Positions 1 through 9,241 of a DNA stretch of 64,000 bases are shown here, piece by piece. The stretch's first letter is position 1. Every line of letters begins with the position of its first letter. Origin of the DNA: Desulfoluna spongiiphila (GTDB lineage Bacteria > Desulfobacterota > Desulfobacteria > Desulfobacterales > Desulfolunaceae); NCBI RefSeq assembly GCF_900101345.1, contig NZ_FMUX01000003.1:52200-116199 (forward strand), in the 5' to 3' direction. The translations under genes and the position numbers were made by a program. The notes beneath the pieces are model-generated. The model had not been told where the DNA came from, did no database searches, and was given only the letters and a program-made list of their open reading frames with translations.

Positions 1-204
1 TGATTTTTCCTGAGGAACGAAGGGAAAAGCGCATTCGCAACCTGCTTTCAAGGTGGCACACCTTGCCGCCGGAGGCATCTTTTTGGTTTTTACTCTGAGC
101 CCTCTTGCCCCTGTCGTTCATCCGACTTTAGCCATAGAAGGCAGCTTTTCGGAGCTGAACAGGTACGAAGGCACCGCTTTTGTCTGTTTTATTTTGTACC
201 GACC
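1..204 (-). repeat. Half copy of GCCTCCGGCGGC intergenic element (reverse), cut by window edge
   Basis: Bases 1-76 match the 'A' half of the dispersed element: a GAGGAACGAAGGG stretch, GCGCATTCGC, the small hairpin AAGGTGGCACACCTT and the terminal box GCCGCCGGAGGC at 65-76. The tail to 204 carries a decayed AGCTGAATAGTTAC box (about 154-166) and a TCTGTTTTATTTTG stretch that also follows other copies (37561 onward). It ends exactly against the stop codon of the M20 peptidase. The left part lies outside the window. Confidence 0.8.
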
Positions 205-1299
205 CTAATCTGTCAGGCTCACCTCTTTGTAAAACACCGCGGTCACGAACCGGTCCAGATGCCCATACAGGGTAAACAGGCTCGAGATCTCCACATGCTC
301 TTCATCGGTGTGCTGACTCATGTTTCCCTGGGGGCCCCAGATCACGCCGGGGGTACCGGACCGGTTCAGGAACCGGGCGTCGCTTGAGGCATGCTCGGCC
401 ACCTGTTCAATGTCCCCGGCCAGCGCTGCCAGGTACCGGGTTACCGGCCCCTCCCCGCCGTTAAACAGGGTGTCCACGGAGACCACCTCCACCTCGGAGG
501 TCACATCGGCACGGATCGTCTCGATGAGAGCATGGGGGTCGTCGGCCTCGGTGTAGCGGATATCAAGCTTTGCCCTGGCGTCACCGGGTACCTGGTTGAC
601 GGCACTGCCCCCTTGGATGCACCCGATATTCACCGTTCGATGCCAGTGGTCTTCCCGGGTCTGGGCAAAATGACGACGCACCCTCACCAGATCGTCCAAC
701 AGGGTATCAATGGCATTTTCTCCCAGCCAGGGACGGGCTCCGTGGGCCCCTTTGCCTCGGGCGGTAAGGTTGAGACGGACGATCCCTTTTTCCCTGACCA
801 CCAGCCTTTCGGGACTTCCGCCATCCAGGGCCACGCAGTAGTCACACGACATACGCTTCAGTGCTTCCCCGGCACCATTATACCCCCCGGTCTCCTCATC
901 GCCGGTCAACAGCACGCCAAAGGGCAGAGACTCCTGGCCTTTGCCCTCGGCTTTCAAGCGGCGGAGCCATGCCCGTAAAAGCACCATGCACAGGGCCACG
1001 GCGTATTTGTCGTCAACGGCCCCCCGGCCGTAAAGCCGGTCCCCCTCCTCCCGGGGGACAAACAGGTCCTCACCTGCTGGCACGACGTCGAAGTGGGCCA
1101 TGAAAAGCACCGGGGCGCGGTCAGTTTCGGGGGTCACCCACAGGGAGGGGGTACCGTGAACATCCATGCGATTCACGGCAAGCCCCGCCTCCGTCAGCCG
1201 GCCTTGGATAAAATCGGCACAGGCCGTGATCTCATCGGGTCTGTCGGCCACGGAGCGAAACTGAATCAGGCGTTTTAAAAGGGGAACCATCTCGTCCAT
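205..1299 (-). CDS. M20 family metallopeptidase (dipeptidase/deacylase type)
   Basis: Predicted cytosolic zinc hydrolase of the M20 family (PepV/ArgE/DapE-like) that removes an amino acid or acyl group from short peptides or N-acyl amino acids. Visible family motifs: a metal-binding FMAHFDVVPAG block, the following YGRGAVDDK stretch with the bridging aspartate, the catalytic-glutamate block TGDEETGG, an ALDGG segment and a late metal-ligand region near SQHTDEEHV. The in-frame ATG at 1299 is chosen because AAGGA lies 7 nt upstream; ATGs at 1314 and 1341 lack an SD. Length about 364 aa, normal for M20. It is divergent from the dipeptide ABC importer, so cleavage of imported peptides is a reasonable inference. 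Substrate is not determined by sequence. Confidence 0.88.
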   Translation of the reverse strand: MDEMVPLLKRLIQFRSVADRPDEITACADFIQGRLTEAGLAVNRMDVHGTPSLWVTPETDRAPVLFMAHFDVVPAGEDLFVPREEGDRLYGRGAVDDKYAVALCMVLLRAWLRRLKAEGKGQESLPFGVLLTGDEETGGYNGAGEALKRMSCDYCVALDGGSPERLVVREKGIVRLNLTARGKGAHGARPWLGENAIDTLLDDLVRVRRHFAQTREDHWHRTVNIGCIQGGSAVNQVPGDARAKLDIRYTEADDPHALIETIRADVTSEVEVVSVDTLFNGGEGPVTRYLAALAGDIEQVAEHASSDARFLNRSGTPGVIWGPQGNMSQHTDEEHVEISSLFTLYGHLDRFVTAVFYKEVSLTD

Positions 1300-1744
1300 A
1301 CTCACATCCTTCATATCTGCCGGATACGGGCACCGAGGCAAACCTCACCACCCGGATTACGCATCCCATTCCAAACAGCGACACGGACGGCGCGCCTGAA
1401 GAAGGAGGGCTCCCGATCAAGCACATCATACCCGGAGCATGATCACACCATGCCATGCTCCCCTCCCAGTCATCCGCAATCGCTCTCTTTAGATAAAAAT
1501 CATACCGAGGGAGGAATCCTTTTCGTTGTATTCCAAAGGAAATGACCGGGCAAGGCCCGAGTAAAAAATCGATCATTCCAAGGAAACCAAACTTCGCCTT
1601 TGAAGCCCAATTCACTTTGTGATAGCGTATAACAAAGCTCACGATATCGCCCTTCGTTCAATCTGCTAAACCATAAAAAAGAAGTACATAACACGGCCAG
1701 GCGTCCCGTCCCGGGCACCCGTCACCTGCACAAAGGAAAAGTCC
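1300..1744. other. Divergent intergenic region between M20 gene and ABC importer
   Basis: About 445 bp without a credible gene. The 1540-1690 part is AT-richer than its surroundings and is the likely place for divergent promoters. No clear paired -35/-10 or operator could be fixed by eye. Frames in this stretch have no family resemblance. Confidence 0.5.
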
Positions 1745-3544
1745 ATGACCCGATCAAGCGTGTTGAAACGCATCCTGTTTTTCCTCTTTGCCCTTTTTTA
1801 TGTCACCGCATGCAGTCCTCCCAACGAGGAAGCCCAGGAACCCACAAAAATAAAAGTGGTCAAACCTGAAGTTAAAAACCCGGACACCTTTGTCTTTGAA
1901 GATTACGGCACGGTTCGTACCCTTGACCCCGCCTGCTCCTACGACAATATCTCCCATCAGCGCATCATGAACATTTATGAGCCGCTCATCGCCTTTGACG
2001 GCTCCGCCACCGATGCCTTCGTACCCGTCCTGGCCGAAGAGGTCCCGTCCACAGAAAACGGGGGCATCTCAGACGGCGGCAAGACCTACACCTTTAAAAT
2101 ACGCAAAGGCGTCACCTTCCACGAAGGCGGGCAGCTCACCCCCGAGGATGTGGCCTACTCCTTCAAGCGCCACATGGTTGTGGACCAGGACGGGGGCCCC
2201 ATGTGGATGCTGCTTGAGGCCCTTGTGGGTGAAACCAGTACCCGGGAAAAGGGTGGCACCCTGAAGCCTGGAATTTTTGAAAAGATCGATGCGAGCATTT
2301 CCGTGTCCGGAGACACGGTTATCCTGACCCTGCCCCGGCCCTTCCCCCCCCTGCTGGCGCTTCTGGCCTACTCCAACTGCGGTGCCATCCTGGACAAAGA
2401 GTGGACCGTGGAAAACGGCGGCTGGGACGGCACCCTTGAAAACGCGGCCGCCTACAACAACCCCGCCTTCGGGTCCGAGCCCCTGCACCACATTGCCAAC
2501 GGCACCGGTGCCTACGCCATGTTGAAGTGGGAGCCTTCCAAGGCCTTCATCTTCGAGCGTTTTGACGGCTACTGGGGAGAACGGCCCGCCCTGAAAACCG
2601 CCATTTTTCGCTACAACAAAGAGTGGAGTTCAAGGAAGCTGGCCCTTCAAAACGGCGACGCCGACCGCGTCCAGGTGGACACCCAGTACCTGCCCGAGGT
2701 GCAGTCAATGAAAGGCGTGGTGGTACACGCCGTGCCCCAGCTCTCGGTTGCGGCCGCCCTCTTCTGCCGACAGGTGAACCCCGAGGCCAACCCCAACATC
2801 GGCAGCGGTAAACTTGACGGAGAGGGGATCCCCCCTGATTTCTTTGCCGACATCCACGTGCGCCGTGCCTTCCTCCACGCCTTTGATCGCGACACCTACG
2901 CCAAGGACGTCTGGAACGACCGCGTGGTCATGCCCACCAGCCCCAACGCCAGCGGCATGCCCTACACCATCCGCGTCCCCGTCTACAATTTCAATCTGGA
3001 GAAAGCCAAAGAGGAGATGAAAAAGGCCTGGGGGGGCGAGCTGTGGGAAAAGGGGTTCAAGATGGTCATCACCCACAACACCGGCAACGCCCAGCGGGAA
3101 GCCGCAGCCCACATGCTGGCGGAAAACATCATGAGTCTGAGCCCCAAGTTCCAGATAGAGGTGCGCAACGTGGACTGGAAAGACTACACCGTGGCCTACC
3201 GCAAATACAAATACCCCATCTTCATCATCGGCTGGGGCGCCGACTACCCCGATCCCGACAACTTCCTCTTTACCTTCATGAGTTCCCAAGGGGTCTACGG
3301 CAAGTTCATGGCCTATGAAAACGAGATGGTGGACCGCCTCTGCAAGGAGGGCCGCTTTGAGGTGGACCCTGAAAAACGTCGGGTCATTTATGCACGCCTC
3401 CAGAACCTCTGGTACGAAGAGGCCATCGGATGCATGGTCTACCAGAAAATTGACAACTTCGTGTACCGGGACAATGTCAAAGGGTTTGTCCCGCACCCCA
3501 TGCTGGATGCGGCCTGGGAAGATCTCAAACGGCTCTCAAAATAA
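1745..3544 (+). CDS. Dipeptide/oligopeptide ABC transporter substrate-binding lipoprotein
   Basis: Periplasmic solute-binding protein of the DppA/OppA (SBP_bac_5) family, 599 aa, delivering peptides to the permease encoded downstream. The N-terminus is a lipoprotein signal: basic start, hydrophobic core and lipobox VTAC with Cys23. The family hallmark is the stretch around FKIRKGVTFHEGGQLTPEDV (about residues 117-137), followed by an FERFDGYWG segment. It is the first gene of a five-gene same-strand operon; the next gene starts 33 bp after its stop. DppA-type is the best guess, but nickel- or oligopeptide-specific relatives cannot be excluded. Confidence 0.92.
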   Translation: MTRSSVLKRILFFLFALFYVTACSPPNEEAQEPTKIKVVKPEVKNPDTFVFEDYGTVRTLDPACSYDNISHQRIMNIYEPLIAFDGSATDAFVPVLAEEVPSTENGGISDGGKTYTFKIRKGVTFHEGGQLTPEDVAYSFKRHMVVDQDGGPMWMLLEALVGETSTREKGGTLKPGIFEKIDASISVSGDTVILTLPRPFPPLLALLAYSNCGAILDKEWTVENGGWDGTLENAAAYNNPAFGSEPLHHIANGTGAYAMLKWEPSKAFIFERFDGYWGERPALKTAIFRYNKEWSSRKLALQNGDADRVQVDTQYLPEVQSMKGVVVHAVPQLSVAAALFCRQVNPEANPNIGSGKLDGEGIPPDFFADIHVRRAFLHAFDRDTYAKDVWNDRVVMPTSPNASGMPYTIRVPVYNFNLEKAKEEMKKAWGGELWEKGFKMVITHNTGNAQREAAAHMLAENIMSLSPKFQIEVRNVDWKDYTVAYRKYKYPIFIIGWGADYPDPDNFLFTFMSSQGVYGKFMAYENEMVDRLCKEGRFEVDPEKRRVIYARLQNLWYEEAIGCMVYQKIDNFVYRDNVKGFVPHPMLDAAWEDLKRLSK

Positions 3545-3577
3545 ATCGCAAGAACCCATGGTGAAGGGGGGCCATCC

Positions 3578-4606
3578 TTGACAGCTTACATTACGCGTCG
3601 CCTGATTTTCCTGGTGTTTGTGCTCTTCGGGGTGTCCGTTCTCATCTTCGGACTGCTCATGACCTTCAGCCCGGAGAGGCGGGCCGCAGCCTACGTCACG
3701 AGCCCCCAGCAGGCCGAAGACATCCCCAGGATCGTTGAGCAATTCGGGCTCACCGATCCCTTTCCCGTGCAGTACGCGCGCTGGGTCAAAGAGGTGGCCT
3801 CGGGCAACCTGGGCTGGTCCCTGGTGGCAGCCCGGCCCGTCACAGAAGCGTTCTGGGGCTACTTTGCCGTGACCCTGGAACTGAACCTGTTTGCCTCCCC
3901 CCTGGTGATCCTTATCGGCATCTGGCTCGGGACCCTCTCGGGGGAGCACCGGGACACCTGGCTTGACCACGGGACCCGCATCGTCGCCATCATCGGCTGG
4001 TCCCTGCCCACCTTTCTCTTTGCCCTGGTCCTGCTCATGGTGTTCTACGGCTACCTGGACCTCTTCCAGCCGGGCATCACCTCCACCCACACCGCCCTCT
4101 GGGTGGCCAACCATCCGGACTTTATCCGCTACACCGGCATGTACTCCGTGGACGGTATCCTGAACGGCGAGCTCTGGATCACCGGCGACGCCCTGGCCCA
4201 CCTCGTCCTGCCGGTCATCACCCAGATCATCGTGGTTGTGGCCCTTCTCATGCGGGTGATGCGATCCGGCATGATCGAAGAGATGGGCAAGGACTACATC
4301 ATCACCGCCCGGGCCAAAGGGGCCGACAGCCACACCGTCACCCGGGGCCACGCCAGGCCAAATGCCCTGATTCCCGTCATCACCGTGGCGGGACAACTCG
4401 TGGCCCTGGCCATGGAGGGCTCCATTGCCGTGGAGGTGGTCTTCAGCCGCCAGGGCATGGGGTGGTGGCTGGCCGAATCCGCCACCCAGCTCGACATGCC
4501 GGTGCTCATGAGCGTCTGCATGTTCATGGGGGTTGTCTTCGTGGTCTCCAACCTTGTCATCGACATCCTCTACGCCAGGATTGACCCGAGGATCCGGCTC
4601 ACATAA
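3578..4606 (+). CDS. Peptide ABC transporter permease, DppB/OppB type
   Basis: Inner-membrane permease, 342 aa, with a first membrane helix right at the N-terminus (YITRRLIFLVFVLFGVSVLI) and further hydrophobic helices, as usual for DppB. The EAA cytoplasmic loop that contacts the ATPases is visible around ITARAKGADSHTVTRGHARP. The start appears to be TTG at 3578, preceded by a GAAGGGGGG ribosome site; neighbouring ATG/GTG codons are out of frame. It lies between the binding protein and the second permease in the operon. Confidence 0.92.
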   Translation: MTAYITRRLIFLVFVLFGVSVLIFGLLMTFSPERRAAAYVTSPQQAEDIPRIVEQFGLTDPFPVQYARWVKEVASGNLGWSLVAARPVTEAFWGYFAVTLELNLFASPLVILIGIWLGTLSGEHRDTWLDHGTRIVAIIGWSLPTFLFALVLLMVFYGYLDLFQPGITSTHTALWVANHPDFIRYTGMYSVDGILNGELWITGDALAHLVLPVITQIIVVVALLMRVMRSGMIEEMGKDYIITARAKGADSHTVTRGHARPNALIPVITVAGQLVALAMEGSIAVEVVFSRQGMGWWLAESATQLDMPVLMSVCMFMGVVFVVSNLVIDILYARIDPRIRLT

Positions 4607-4636
4607 AGACCTCACAGCTAGCCGAAGGCACACATC

Positions 4637-5563
4637 ATGGACTCCGCAATCGATCCGACACAAACCAGGCACCCGAGGTGGCGCGAATTTACCTTCACCC
4701 TGCACCGGATTTTCCGAAACCCTTCTGCCGTCATGGGCTTTGCCCTGCTCTTCTTCTTTGTGACCGTGGCCGTGGCCGCGCCGTATCTGGCACCGCCTAA
4801 ATATGCCCATGCGCCGTATCAGATGCCCCACACAGGGTTCTCCCCCACGCCCAAACCACCCGACGCCCATCACCTCTTCGGCACCACCTCCGGCCAGTAC
4901 GATATCTATTACGGGGTGGTATGGGGCACGCGAACCGCTTTTAAAATCGGTCTCTTCGTGGTGGGAATCGCGGGATTCATCGGAATCTCACTGGGGGTGG
5001 TCTCGGGGTATTACGGGGGCTGGTTCGACGAGGTCCTCATGCGCATCGTGGACATTGTCTGGTCCGTGCCGCTCCTGGTGCTGGCCATGACCATCGTGGT
5101 GGCCTTCGGCCGGGGGCTTGAAAACATCATGATCGCCCTGGCCCTTGTGGAGTGGCGCTGGTATGTCCGGGTCATCCGGTCCGAAGTCCTCACCTTGCGG
5201 GACCGGGATTTTGTGCAGGCAGCCCGCCTTATGGGGCGCTCCGACGCAAAAATCATCACACAACACATTCTCCCCAACGCCATCTATCCGGTGCTCATCA
5301 TGGCCTCCATGGATATGGGCTCCATGGTCATCTCCGCCTCCTTCATGAGCTTTGTGGGGCTGGGGGCCCCAAAAGGGTATGCGGACTGGGGGCAGATGGT
5401 GGCCCTGGCACGCAACTACATCGTCGGCCCGGCGGAGGACCCGTTGCGTTTCTGGTACACCGTGGCCATCCCCGGCGCCTGCATCATTCTCTTTGTTCTG
5501 GCCTGGAACCTCATCGGGGATGCCCTGAGGGACGCCTTTGACCCCAAGCTGCGGAGGAGATGA
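4637..5563 (+). CDS. Peptide ABC transporter permease, DppC/OppC type
   Basis: Second membrane subunit, 308 aa. It has the DppC-type N-terminal helix followed by a periplasmic segment, then a YDIYYGVVWGTRTAFKIGL region and the EAA loop around QAARLMGRSDAKIITQHILP that docks the ATPases. It starts 30 bp after dppB and its stop overlaps the start of the next gene (ATGA), indicating translational coupling. Forms a heterodimeric channel with the preceding gene product. Confidence 0.92.
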   Translation: MDSAIDPTQTRHPRWREFTFTLHRIFRNPSAVMGFALLFFFVTVAVAAPYLAPPKYAHAPYQMPHTGFSPTPKPPDAHHLFGTTSGQYDIYYGVVWGTRTAFKIGLFVVGIAGFIGISLGVVSGYYGGWFDEVLMRIVDIVWSVPLLVLAMTIVVAFGRGLENIMIALALVEWRWYVRVIRSEVLTLRDRDFVQAARLMGRSDAKIITQHILPNAIYPVLIMASMDMGSMVISASFMSFVGLGAPKGYADWGQMVALARNYIVGPAEDPLRFWYTVAIPGACIILFVLAWNLIGDALRDAFDPKLRRR

Positions 5564-6738
5564 CCATGACGGCCCTCATCGAAACAAGGGACCTGACCAC
5601 CCATTTTTACACCTATGAAGGGGTGGTCAAAGCCCTGGACAGGGTGAGCCTTTGCGTGGACCGCGGCATCACCTTCGGCCTCGTGGGGGAGTCGGGCTGC
5701 GGAAAAAGCGTGACGGTTCGCTCCATGATGCGCATCATCCAGGAGCCCGGCCGGATTGTGGATGGCAGGGTGCTGTTTTACGGCAGGCAGAGGCAAGGCG
5801 AAAAACCCGTGGAGCTGCTCTCCCAAACGGAAGCCTGGATGCAGGGGCTGAGGGGAGACCGCATCTCCATGATCTTTCAGGAGCCCAACGCAGCCCTGAA
5901 CCCCATCATGCGGGTGGGGGACCAGGTGGCGGAGAGTTTTCTCTTCCACCGCAGGCGCTCCATGGCTGAAAAAATCCTCAAGGATCTGGCAGACCCCGAC
6001 ACCCGGGTGTTCCTGGGAACCCGAAGGCTGCAACACACACTTTATGCACGCACCGCATCAAACCCCGATGCTGCTCTGCTTCGAATCTCACGAAAAATCC
6101 CCCTGCTGAAACGCTGGGAGTCACGGATCAAAAAGGAGGCATTCCGACGCGCCACAGCCATCATCGGCCGCCTGGGAATCGCCCACCCCGAGGAGGTGGC
6201 GCAAAACTATCCCCACAACCTCTCCGGGGGGATGAAGCAGCGCATCGTCATTGCCATTGCCCTGGCCTGCAAGCCGGACCTTCTCATCGCCGATGAGGCC
6301 ACCTCCAACCTGGACGTCACGGTCCAGGCCCAGATCCTCGACCTGTTGCAGGAGCTGAAGGAAACCGAGATCACCTCTATTCTCATGATTACCCACGACC
6401 TGGGCGTGGTGGCTGAAAGCTGTGACCGCGTGGGGGTGATGTACGCTGGCACCCTCTGCGAGGAGGCCGATGTCTCAGACCTCTTCGCAGGGCCCAAACA
6501 CCCCTATACCGTGGCCCTGATGGACTCGGTTCCCCGCTTCCATCAGGAGGGAGAGTTAAAAACCATTGACGGTGCGGTGCCCAACCTCGTTGATCCCCCT
6601 CCCGGGTGCCGGTTCCACCCCCGATGCCCCCACGTGATGGGGGTCTGCAAGACCGAGGTGCCCGAGCTGAAAGCCATTGGGACAAATCACAAGGTGGCCT
6701 GCCACCTGTATGGAGATAAGGGGGAAAACGATGTCTGA
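5560..6738 (+). CDS. Peptide ABC transporter ATP-binding protein, DppD/OppD type, with internal insertion
   Basis: ATPase subunit, 392 aa. Walker A GESGCGKS (43-50), Q-loop region MIFQEPN (about 104-110), signature LSGGMKQR (221-228), Walker B LLIADE (241-246) and the C-terminal oligopeptide-transporter domain with the Cys-rich GCRFHPRCPHVMGVC stretch, where this family can bind an Fe-S cluster. Unusual: about 70 basic residues (roughly 122-195) lie between the Q-loop and the signature, which makes the helical subdomain longer than in typical DppD of about 330 aa. The reading frame and all motifs stay intact, so this looks like a true insertion. Its start overlaps the dppC stop; a second in-frame ATG lies two codons later. 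Confidence 0.92.
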   Translation: MTMTALIETRDLTTHFYTYEGVVKALDRVSLCVDRGITFGLVGESGCGKSVTVRSMMRIIQEPGRIVDGRVLFYGRQRQGEKPVELLSQTEAWMQGLRGDRISMIFQEPNAALNPIMRVGDQVAESFLFHRRRSMAEKILKDLADPDTRVFLGTRRLQHTLYARTASNPDAALLRISRKIPLLKRWESRIKKEAFRRATAIIGRLGIAHPEEVAQNYPHNLSGGMKQRIVIAIALACKPDLLIADEATSNLDVTVQAQILDLLQELKETEITSILMITHDLGVVAESCDRVGVMYAGTLCEEADVSDLFAGPKHPYTVALMDSVPRFHQEGELKTIDGAVPNLVDPPPGCRFHPRCPHVMGVCKTEVPELKAIGTNHKVACHLYGDKGENDV

Positions 6739-7765
6739 AGAGACCATCCTGGAACTTGTGGACGTCAAAAAGCATTACCCTGTCCTGGGCGGGGTGCTCA
6801 GGCGGGAGGTGAACTCCGTCAAGGCGCTGGACGGTGTCTCCCTTGCCATCAAGCGGGGAGAGTGCCTGGGCATCGTGGGCGAATCCGGGTGCGGAAAAAC
6901 CACCACCGCAAAAGCCGTGATCCGGCTACACGACGCCACCTCCGGCGCCATCTTCTTCCTGCCCAAGGGTCAGGAAACGCCGGTGGACATCGCACTCCTT
7001 TCTGCCAGGCAACTCAAAAAAAAGAACCTCCGCCACCGGCTTCAGATGGTTTTTCAAGACCCCACCACCTCCATGAACCCCCGCATGCTGGTAAAGCACA
7101 TCATCGCAGAACCCATCATCGAAGGGGAGTCCCTGACATCCCTTGAACTGGAAGACCGGGTGGTGACGCTTCTGAAACTTGTGGGCCTGGACCGTTCCCA
7201 CCTCTACCGATACCCCCACGAATTCTCAGGGGGACAGAGACAGCGCATCGCCATTGCCAGGGCCATCGCCACCAACCCGGAATGCCTCGTCCTGGACGAA
7301 CCCACGAGCGCTTTGGACGTATCGGTGCAGGCCCAGATCCTCAACCTGCTGCAGGGGTTGAGAAAAAAAATGGGCCTGACCTACCTCTTTGTCACCCACC
7401 ACCTTCTTGTTGTGAAGTACATGGCCGATCGCATTGCCGTGATGTACCTGGGCAAGATCGTTGAGCTTGCCACCACAGAGACTCTCTTTGAAAACACCCG
7501 CCACCCCTACACATGGGCCCTTCTCTCCGGCATCCCCGACACCAAGCCCGACAAAACCCGGCAACGGGTCCTTTTGAAAGGCGATGTTCCCAGCCCCCTC
7601 GACCCGCCCTCCGGCTGCCGGTTCCATACCCGCTGCCCCTTTGCCATCGCCACCTGCCTGAAGACCGAACCCAGCCTCACAGATATCGGAGGCGGCCACA
7701 TGGTGGCCTGCCATCGCCATGGCGATACCCAGGCCCTGTTCCGCCAGTACAAAGACGCCACATAA
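6731..7765 (+). CDS. Peptide ABC transporter ATP-binding protein, DppF/OppF type
   Basis: Second ATPase, 344 aa from the ATG at 6731, which has an AAGGGGG ribosome site and overlaps the preceding gene by 8 bp. Walker A GESGCGKT (about 50-57), signature FSGGQRQR (about 165-172), Walker B CLVLDE and the C-terminal GCRFHTRCPFAIATC motif of the oligopeptide-transport subfamily. Last gene of the importer operon. No rho-independent terminator is visible immediately downstream. Confidence 0.93.
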   Translation: MSEETILELVDVKKHYPVLGGVLRREVNSVKALDGVSLAIKRGECLGIVGESGCGKTTTAKAVIRLHDATSGAIFFLPKGQETPVDIALLSARQLKKKNLRHRLQMVFQDPTTSMNPRMLVKHIIAEPIIEGESLTSLELEDRVVTLLKLVGLDRSHLYRYPHEFSGGQRQRIAIARAIATNPECLVLDEPTSALDVSVQAQILNLLQGLRKKMGLTYLFVTHHLLVVKYMADRIAVMYLGKIVELATTETLFENTRHPYTWALLSGIPDTKPDKTRQRVLLKGDVPSPLDPPSGCRFHTRCPFAIATCLKTEPSLTDIGGGHMVACHRHGDTQALFRQYKDAT

Positions 7766-7790
7766 TTTTCCGAAGGCGGAGGAAGAAAAG

Positions 7791-7884
7791 AAAAAGGGTC
7801 AGGCAAATATATTAAAAATGTGTGGAGTACTTGAATCGGTCGGTTCGAAATAAATGAAGTGGAAAAAAGGGGTCAGGCAACTTT
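7791..7884 (+). repeat. Two copies of short repeat AAAAGGGGWCAGGCAA
   Basis: Related copies at 7791-7810 (AAAAAGGGTCAGGCAAATAT) and 7863-7884 (core AAAAAAGGGGTCAGGCAAC). Two copies of the same motif in the opposite orientation occur at 10472-10488 and 11233-11250, so the set brackets the RAYT transposase gene. Inferred to be RAYT-linked repeat sequences. Confidence 0.6.
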
Positions 7885-8058
7885 ATTATCAGAAAAAAAC
7901 CATGCAACGGACATACGATCCCGAAGGCATGGACCCTGCTGCATCATTCTGTTATAAAACAGGCGTTTTAACATTCTGATTATTCATAACACGGCAGGCC
8001 ACAGAAAAACGCGCTAAACCAACATACCTGTTCAGGTTTTATATATATGAGGCAACCA

Positions 8059-9021
8059 ATGGATCCAATTCTTGAAGAAAAATATCGCCGGCAAGGAGAA
8101 ATGCTTGCCAACAGAGCAAAAAAGAACCACAAACACCTGAAAAAACGTTTCGCCAAACAGGGAATCGAGGTGTTCCGGGTCTATGATTGGGATATTCCGG
8201 AAATCAGGGCCGTGGTTGACTGGTACGCAGGACATCTGGTTGTGGGAGAGTACACCAGGGCTCAATCAACACCCGAGTGGCTCCCCATGATGGGAAAAGC
8301 CCTGGCCGAGACATTTGACGTTCCCATGGAAAGGGTCCACCTGAAACAACGCAAAGCAGGAAGGCAAAACGGCAAACGATACGAACGTATCGACCACACC
8401 GACACCAAAATCATTATGGGGGAAAGGGACCTGAAGTTTTACGTCAACCCCTGCGACTATGTGGACACCGGCCTCTTTTCCGACCACCGAAACACACGAC
8501 TTATGGTCCAAGAAATGGCCCGCGGAAAAGATTTCCTGAACCTCTACTGCTACACAGGGGCCTTTACCTGTTACGCCGCCAAAGGCGGTGCAGCCACCAC
8601 CACCAGCGTGGACCGCTCCGAAACTGCGGTCAACTGGGTCAGGGAAAACCTAGAGCTCAACGGGCTCTCCTCTGAAAACAATCAGGTCATCCAGAAGCAC
8701 ACCCCTGATTTTCTTAAAAAAGCAAAGAAAGAGGGACGAACCTTTGATCTCGCCGTGGTGGACCCACCATCCTACTCCACCACCATGACCACTGGGGAAG
8801 CATTTGATATCGTCAAAGACCACACGTGGCTGCTGAATGCCGTCGTCTCCATCATGCGCCCGAACAGCACGATTTTCTTCTCGACCAACCATCAGAATTT
8901 CACGTCAAAACTGGACGTTCTTCCGATCTCCAGCTTCGAAGAGATCACGGAGCAAACCATTCCTGAAGATTACATCAGCAAACGGAAAACCATTCATCGG
9001 TGCTGGAAGATCATCGTGTAA
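8059..9021 (+). CDS. rlmK: Stand-alone RlmK-type 23S rRNA (guanine-N7) methyltransferase
   Basis: Class I SAM-dependent RNA methyltransferase, about 320 aa, resembling the C-terminal (RlmK, m7G2069) half of the fused gammaproteobacterial RlmKL. Near-identical landmarks are ANRAKKNHKHLKKR at the N-terminus, VNPCDYVDTGLFSDHR, SAM-binding motif FLNLYCYTGAFT, motif IV VVDPPSYS and a C-terminal IHRCW. No THUMP or RlmL half is present. ATG 8059 is preferred over ATG 8047 because GAGG lies about 6 nt upstream. Modification site is inferred from similarity; an RlmI-like role is the alternative. Confidence 0.85.
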   Translation: MDPILEEKYRRQGEMLANRAKKNHKHLKKRFAKQGIEVFRVYDWDIPEIRAVVDWYAGHLVVGEYTRAQSTPEWLPMMGKALAETFDVPMERVHLKQRKAGRQNGKRYERIDHTDTKIIMGERDLKFYVNPCDYVDTGLFSDHRNTRLMVQEMARGKDFLNLYCYTGAFTCYAAKGGAATTTSVDRSETAVNWVRENLELNGLSSENNQVIQKHTPDFLKKAKKEGRTFDLAVVDPPSYSTTMTTGEAFDIVKDHTWLLNAVVSIMRPNSTIFFSTNHQNFTSKLDVLPISSFEEITEQTIPEDYISKRKTIHRCWKIIV

Positions 9022-9055
9022 GGGACGGGACAAAAATATAACAGACAAAAACAAT

Positions 9056-9226
9056 GCCTCCGGCGGCGAGGTGTGCCACCTCGAAAGCAGGTTGCGAATG
9101 CGCTTTCCCCTTCGTTCCTCAGGAAAAATCACATTCGCTATTGATTTTGATTGGTCTGAATCTATTTTTTAAAGCCTGTTTATTAAACTTTTTAAAAGCT
9201 TAGCCCCCGGCAGGGCCGCCGGAGGC
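9056..9226 (+). repeat. Complete GCCTCCGGCGGC element (A forward, B reverse), 171 bp
   Basis: Bounded by GCCTCCGGCGGC (9056-9067) and its inverted copy GCCGCCGGAGGC (9215-9226). The left half has the GAGGTGTGCCACCTC hairpin, GCGAATGCGC and a TTCGTTCCTCAGGAAAAATC stretch; the right half has the AAACTTTTTAAAAG arm and CCCCCGGCAGGGC. It lies between rlmK and the RAYT gene. Confidence 0.85.
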
Positions 9227-9241
9227 ATCTTTAACTTAGCT

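Noticed and set aside
3536..4873. 445-codon minus-strand frame rich in His, Gly and Asp
   Set aside because: It is the mirror frame of the two permease genes; composition is typical of antisense shadows in GC-rich DNA.
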